Origin: Smittia aterrima | Lineage: Eukaryota; Arthropoda; Insecta; Diptera; Chironomidae | Direction: 5' to 3' | Assembly: GCA_033063855.1 (NCBI GenBank) | Contig: CP093830.1 | Location: forward strand, 20,770,854-20,834,853 | DNA length: 64,000 nt | Shown here: one piece after another, positions 60,501 to 64,000 of the stretch | Layout: each line of letters opens with the position of its first letter | How positions within the stretch are numbered: the first letter of the stretch is position 1 | Position numbers and translations under genes: made by a program | Notes under the pieces: model-generated | What the model saw: the letters and a program-made list of their open reading frames with translations, nothing else | What the model was told of the DNA's origin: nothing | Database searches by the model: none

Positions 60501-60639
60501 GAAATATAAACTAGCAGAATATTTATTATATTCACTTGGAATCTTTGAAGATAATTCAACATCTGTGAATTCACATTGCTGTATTGAAATAAAGCACCAA
60601 AGAAAAATGTTGTGATTGAATATTGTGGATTTTTAAAAG

Positions 60640-60960
60640 AATCTAACAAACAGTTATGCGCTAACTTCGAATGAGGTGAAAAGTTCTTCTTCGTATTTCC
60701 TAAAGATGAGAGAGCTGGGGTGACATAAGAAAGCTTTCTACATAAAAAGTTTCATCAGTTAAGCTTCGGATCTTCATCGCTATCGAGGATCAACACTCAT
60801 CTAATCTAATAGATTCTTCAATAAAAGTTCCAGTTTTGCATTTGAATCTATCCAACGCATATGTTCGCGATTTTCATTCCCGCCTCGACAGTTGTTCGCA
60901 GTCTCATTGGGGATGTAAACGTCGCAGTTCCTTCTAATGTTTCATCAGAATTCGTAGAGC
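60640..60960. repeat. Receptor-array spacer repeat, right-end partial copy
   Basis: Begins with a decayed receptor 5' end (CAGTTATGCGCTAACTTCG) and continues with the first half of the spacer up to CCTTCTAATGTTTC. Array similarity then stops, marking the right edge of the cluster. Confidence 0.7.
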
Positions 60961-62460
60961 ATCGGAAAGTTGTCGCTGTGTGTCGAGAAATTTATTTTAT
61001 GTGACAATCTAGTGGAGGGAGAGATGCTGATTCACAAGTCGGTGTCGTTAAACTAAGACACTTTACGATAGTTTTCGCAATTAGTTTCGTTTTATAGCTG
61101 ACTAATTTACGATCTTGTCCAACAAGAAAGTTTGTCTTGTTCTCTCAATAATTTAACGATCGTGTTGCGTTGAGAACTTTTCACAATCGTCCACACAACA
61201 AGCAAGCCTCGAAGGTAAAGTTCTAAGCTCTCCTTCTCTCCCCCTCGACCTGTTTGTTTTGTAGTTGCTTTTTCATCGCCTCACATCCCAACATTACGTT
61301 CATAAATTTTTATGATTATTGACATCATTACTCCTGTGCTCCCTGAATTGAAGCAGCGAGAATTATCATTTCTCTGTCGTAACGTGCATGCGGCATAGTT
61401 TAGGGATCGTTTTGGAAATGCCGTGCATTTTTCTAATAAGCTTCCTGATGTCACCGATGAACCCCTTTGGAACAAGGAACGGAATGATGTGTTAAAAATG
61501 ACACAAACAAGGAATTTATTCAAAACACGTCCGATTCAGTTAACAATAAATAAGGAGGCAGTTGGCGGAGAAGCTCCAACGACTCATTCTAGGGCTGACA
61601 AGATGTTGTTGTATGTGAATCGTCTTCGCTTCATTCTCACTTCCGAGCGCTCGGGTCGAGAAGAGGAAGAAAATTATTTATTCGTAACCGAACAATCGAC
61701 ATTTTCTCAACCCTCGCCCTCGCGCTCTAGCAACGAGCGTGAGTCGGAACATTTTTGTCTCCCACAGTTGTTCCGCAGTTGAATTAGGAATGGAATTTGG
61801 CATGACACATTTTTCTTCATTCTCGCACTGACACGACCCGGAAAAAACTCTTTTGCGAAAGCTTCGACGGAAACAAATGAAACACGAACATGATCCGAAA
61901 CGATAATTTGTGCGTCGAAACTTTTTCCCTTTTTTTGTCCTCTCGGAGATCGCAAATTATCAAAAACTTCACGCGCTCGAAGAGCTTAGGGGAAAATGCT
62001 TTTCCGCAGTTGAAAATCGAAGTGTTCACGTGCCAATAGAATAACTTGAGATGTAGATGAAAGCTCGTTGGTAAAGTAACTTCGTAATTCGTAAAGCAGC
62101 TTTTCCAACTTCATATCTATTGAAATCACATTCGTTCACACCGACATGATTTCAAAGGAAATTTGATCCGATTCGATTAGTAACAGCCTGAAATTTATGG
62201 TTGATTTTGATGGAACTTTACAAACCTTCTACTACCACAAACTCAGTCTACCTACAATCATGATACGAAAAAGGTTTTAAACACTTCAATCTTTACAAAG
62301 CTTTTCATAATTTACGAACGAAACCTTTCTCAGAATTCGTTTGATGATATCAAAAGCTTTTCGTTGTTAAAGCTTAAGTCGCTGTAATAAATGTTTGCTC
62401 GTTGAAGTCACTTGAATCAACATTTTTTTCTCTTTTAAAACCTTCTGTAACTAGCAAACG
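60961..62460. other. Spacer between receptor array and mitochondrial gene block
   Basis: No gene supported. Open frames at 61423-61782 (plus) and 61707-61955 (minus) overlap one another, lack domains and look random. Confidence 0.5.
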
Positions 62461-62464
62461 ATAA

Positions 62465-62470
62465 TTTATT
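62465..62470 (-). terminator. Poly(A) signal of the SMIM4-UQCC6 transcript
   Basis: AATAAA on the minus strand, 15 nt after the UQCC6 stop codon. No AATAAA occurs between the SMIM4 and UQCC6 frames, which supports one shared mRNA. Confidence 0.7.
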
Positions 62471-62485
62471 TAACTTTTATATCTT

Positions 62486-62737
62486 TCAATGAATTTCCAT
62501 TTTAATCTTTTGCTTCTGATCATCGGGAAGCTTTGCGAGTTCTGCTTCAATGAATTTGTCCAAGTCTTGCAATGGTTTGTAATAATTGTGGACAACCTTA
62601 AAAGAAAATGAAGAGTTATTAAGAATCAATCAATGGAGTTGAATGCAATGAATTACCTGAGAACCCATGAACATTGAGAACATCGCCGCGAATGAAAATC
62701 TCAGATATTGTCCAACTGTAACTCCTCCAGGCAACAT
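62486..62737 (-). CDS. UQCC6/Brawnin homologue (Drosophila sloth2 counterpart)
   Basis: A 63-residue inner-mitochondrial-membrane microprotein needed for respiratory complex III assembly. Exons are 62657-62737 and 62486-62596 with a 60-bp phase 0 intron (CAG|GTAATT to TTAAG|GTT). The protein starts MLPGGVTVGQYLRF, continues with one membrane helix (FAAMFSMFMGSQ) and has the family block VVHNYYKP, then an acidic-basic tail ending KMEIH. Vertebrate Brawnin has the same P-G-V, Q-Y-L and V-V-H-x-Y-Y-x-P order. Its ATG shares its A with the last base of the SMIM4 stop (TAATG), so translation probably depends on reinitiation or leaky scanning from the upstream frame. Confidence 0.9.
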
Positions 62738-63013
62738 TATGAATGCACCGGATGTAACTTTTCTTCAATAAGATTCTTTGCTTGTCGTCTTTTAAAAGTG
62801 TCGTAGAAGTTTGTTTGACCAACTCTCCTGAAAATGGAAAATTATGAAAATCTTAAAAATAATTGCGCAATAAAATCGTTTGTGAATCATTTACCAGTTG
62901 ATCATAGTAAACTCGAGAGCAGCACCAAGCACAAAGAAGGCTGGAAGAAATCTATAGAGGCCTAATCGTTTTCCCGGCCAGTTATCAACGATTTTTTGGA
63001 TTATTTCTGACAT
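62737..63013 (-). CDS. SMIM4/UQCC5 homologue (Drosophila sloth1 counterpart)
   Basis: A roughly 70-residue mitochondrial inner membrane protein that helps assemble complex III. Exons are 62895-63013 and 62737-62827 with a 67-bp intron (AAC TG|GTAAAT to TTTTCAG|G AGA). The start MSEIIQKIVDNWPGKR leads into the family hallmark LGLYRFLPAFFVLGAALEF, MINWRVG and TNFYDTFKRR, ending HPVHS. The single helix lies in the hydrophobic centre. The stop TAA (62739-62737) overlaps the UQCC6 start. The 5' end lies within about 75 bp of the mRpL55 poly(A) signal, so the promoter is very short or lies in the mRpL55 3' region. Confidence 0.92.
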
Positions 63014-63087
63014 TCGTTTTGCAAATTTTTGATGTAAATAAAACGTAGTTGAACATCCCGGAAAATGTAATTTTTTTCTAAATTTTC

Positions 63088-63093
63088 TTTTAT
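63088..63093 (-). terminator. Poly(A) signal of mRpL55
   Basis: AATAAA on the minus strand, 18 nt beyond the mRpL55 stop codon and 75 nt before the SMIM4 ATG. Confidence 0.7.
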
Positions 63094-63110
63094 TCTCAAG
63101 CCTTTGAATC

Positions 63111-63512
63111 TCATTTCTTCTTCATGTACTTAAGATATTTGTTAACGTTGAACTTGTCATCGACTTCAACTTCAATCTTAACTTTCTCCTTTGGTTTCCT
63201 TTTATCGACTCTCATTTTCCTTTCGGCATCTGTGAGTGTACTCAAATCAAATGGAAGTGTGATGATTGCGCGAGGCTCGTGATATCTAATGTAGTAGGTG
63301 GATCCATCAGGATTAACAACAACGGTTCTAAAAACGAAATTATTTAATTTTTCATAGAAAATAAGATTTTTTAATTCTTACGGATAACTTCTGACGTAAA
63401 CTTGGCGATGAATCTTTGTAATTGCAGCTGTTGATGATGAAACACATCTCGCTGTTTCACTTGAAGCTTGAATCGTCTTCAGCAACGAGCTATTTCCTAA
63501 AGTTTTCAGCAT
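63111..63512 (-). CDS. mRpL55: Mitochondrial ribosomal protein mL55
   Basis: A 115-residue component of the large mitochondrial ribosomal subunit. Exons are 63382-63512 and 63111-63327 with a 54-bp intron (TAT CC|GTAAGA to TTTTTAG|A ACC). The N-terminus (MLKTLGNSSLLKT..) is a basic, serine-rich mitochondrial targeting sequence. The core IHRQVYVRSYPT, VVNPDGSTYYIRYHEPR and LPFDLSTLTDAER is the mL55 signature, and the C-terminus is VDDKFNVNKYLKYMKKK. An AG (TTTTCTAG) just before the ATG may be the acceptor of a 5' UTR intron. SMIM4 follows on the same strand 98 bp after the stop. Confidence 0.93.
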
Positions 63513-63575
63513 TTTCCTAGAAAATTTACGATTGCTCAATAAAAGTTAAGTGAGCTAAAGCGTTTTTCTTTTCTT

Positions 63576-63800
63576 TTGAATTATTTATCAACTTTGCTGA
63601 GGAAACTGAGCAACTTTGGACGCTTTCAAAGTTTCAAAATTGAACGATTTCCACAAAATTATAGATCTCCAGTAAAAGTTTTTAATTCAAGTGCTTTCCT
63701 TCGCAAAGCTGGACGTCTAAATCCTTTCGTCCGAAAAAATATCGCGAAACGTCTTGAAAATAAAACAAATTATAAAGATTACTTGCCAAATCAAACGTAG
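63576..63800 (+). CDS. Small basic open frame divergent from mRpL55, start unclear
   Basis: An open frame of about 74 codons with no ATG: it opens after a TAA at 63540-63542 and could start at TTG 63576. The product is strongly basic (LSTLLRKLSNFGRFQSF, FLRKAGRLNPFVRKNIAKRL, KTNYKDYLPNQT), looks like a mitochondrial small protein and is followed by AATAAA at 63832-63837. Pyrimidine-rich sequence (63561-63575) precedes AG dinucleotides near 63600 and 63610, so it may be a last exon whose ATG-bearing exon is elsewhere. Family not recognised. Confidence 0.35.
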   Translation: MNYLSTLLRKLSNFGRFQSFKIERFPQNYRSPVKVFNSSAFLRKAGRLNPFVRKNIAKRLENKTNYKDYLPNQT

Positions 63801-64000
63801 TGTCAAATTTTCAAGTGAAAACATAAAAATTAATAAAATTCGCGAGAAGAAGAAAAAAAAGATTAATTTCTCCCAAAAGCAATTGAAATTGCAATGAGAA
63901 TTGGGAAGAAAGCAATTCATGAGTGAGAGTCAAGTGAGTGTTAATTAATGAAAACCGTGGAAATTACTAGTTTTAACGTGGGAGTGTTGAAAATTGAGAA

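Noticed and set aside
1..64000. CRISPR arrays, bacterial operons, rRNA or prophage
   Set aside because: The gene structures, introns and families are those of an insect nuclear genome; no regularly spaced short repeats were found.

Overview
The window looks like nuclear DNA from a fly (Diptera), probably outside Drosophila. It is AT-rich, has short GT-AG introns of about 50-70 bp and TATA plus TCAGT core promoters, and carries recognisable insect genes: muscleblind, insect odorant receptors, mRpL55 and the SMIM4/UQCC6 pair. No bacterial, CRISPR, rRNA or tRNA features were found. Species cannot be named from sequence alone.

Layout. (1) 0-3 kb, minus strand: the muscleblind (mbl) exon with the start codon and first CCCH zinc finger, set in long non-coding sequence. 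(2) 3-9.9 kb: no gene seen. (3) 9.9-19.3 kb, minus strand: a tandem array of seven intact genes and several 3' scraps encoding related secreted proteins of about 265-283 residues. They come in two subtypes arranged as repeated type II-type I pairs. Each has an 11-nt coding first exon inside the signal peptide and a mature part made of two four-cysteine halves. A retroelement fragment has inserted into one scrap, and a neighbouring copy preserves the empty site. (4) 19.3-49.7 kb: about 30 kb with no convincing gene, only GA/CT tracts and three low-confidence open frames; it may be intron or upstream regulatory sequence of mbl. (5) 49.8-61 kb, plus strand: a tandem array of four odorant receptor genes with five coding exons each. 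The first has a 5-nt frameshifting deletion; the other three encode 383 residues. The spacers are copies of one repeat carrying retroelement debris and decayed promoter copies. (6) 62.4-64 kb: a compact mitochondrial block with mRpL55 and, just downstream on the same strand, SMIM4 (UQCC5) and Brawnin (UQCC6), whose reading frames overlap as TAATG and probably share one bicistronic mRNA, like Drosophila sloth1/sloth2.

The most notable items are the overlapping SMIM4-UQCC6 dicistron, the two-subtype secreted-protein array with its internally duplicated cysteine module, and the receptor array, in which variation sits mainly in the membrane helices. All exon joins were read by eye from splice signals and paralogue agreement; no search or alignment software was run.
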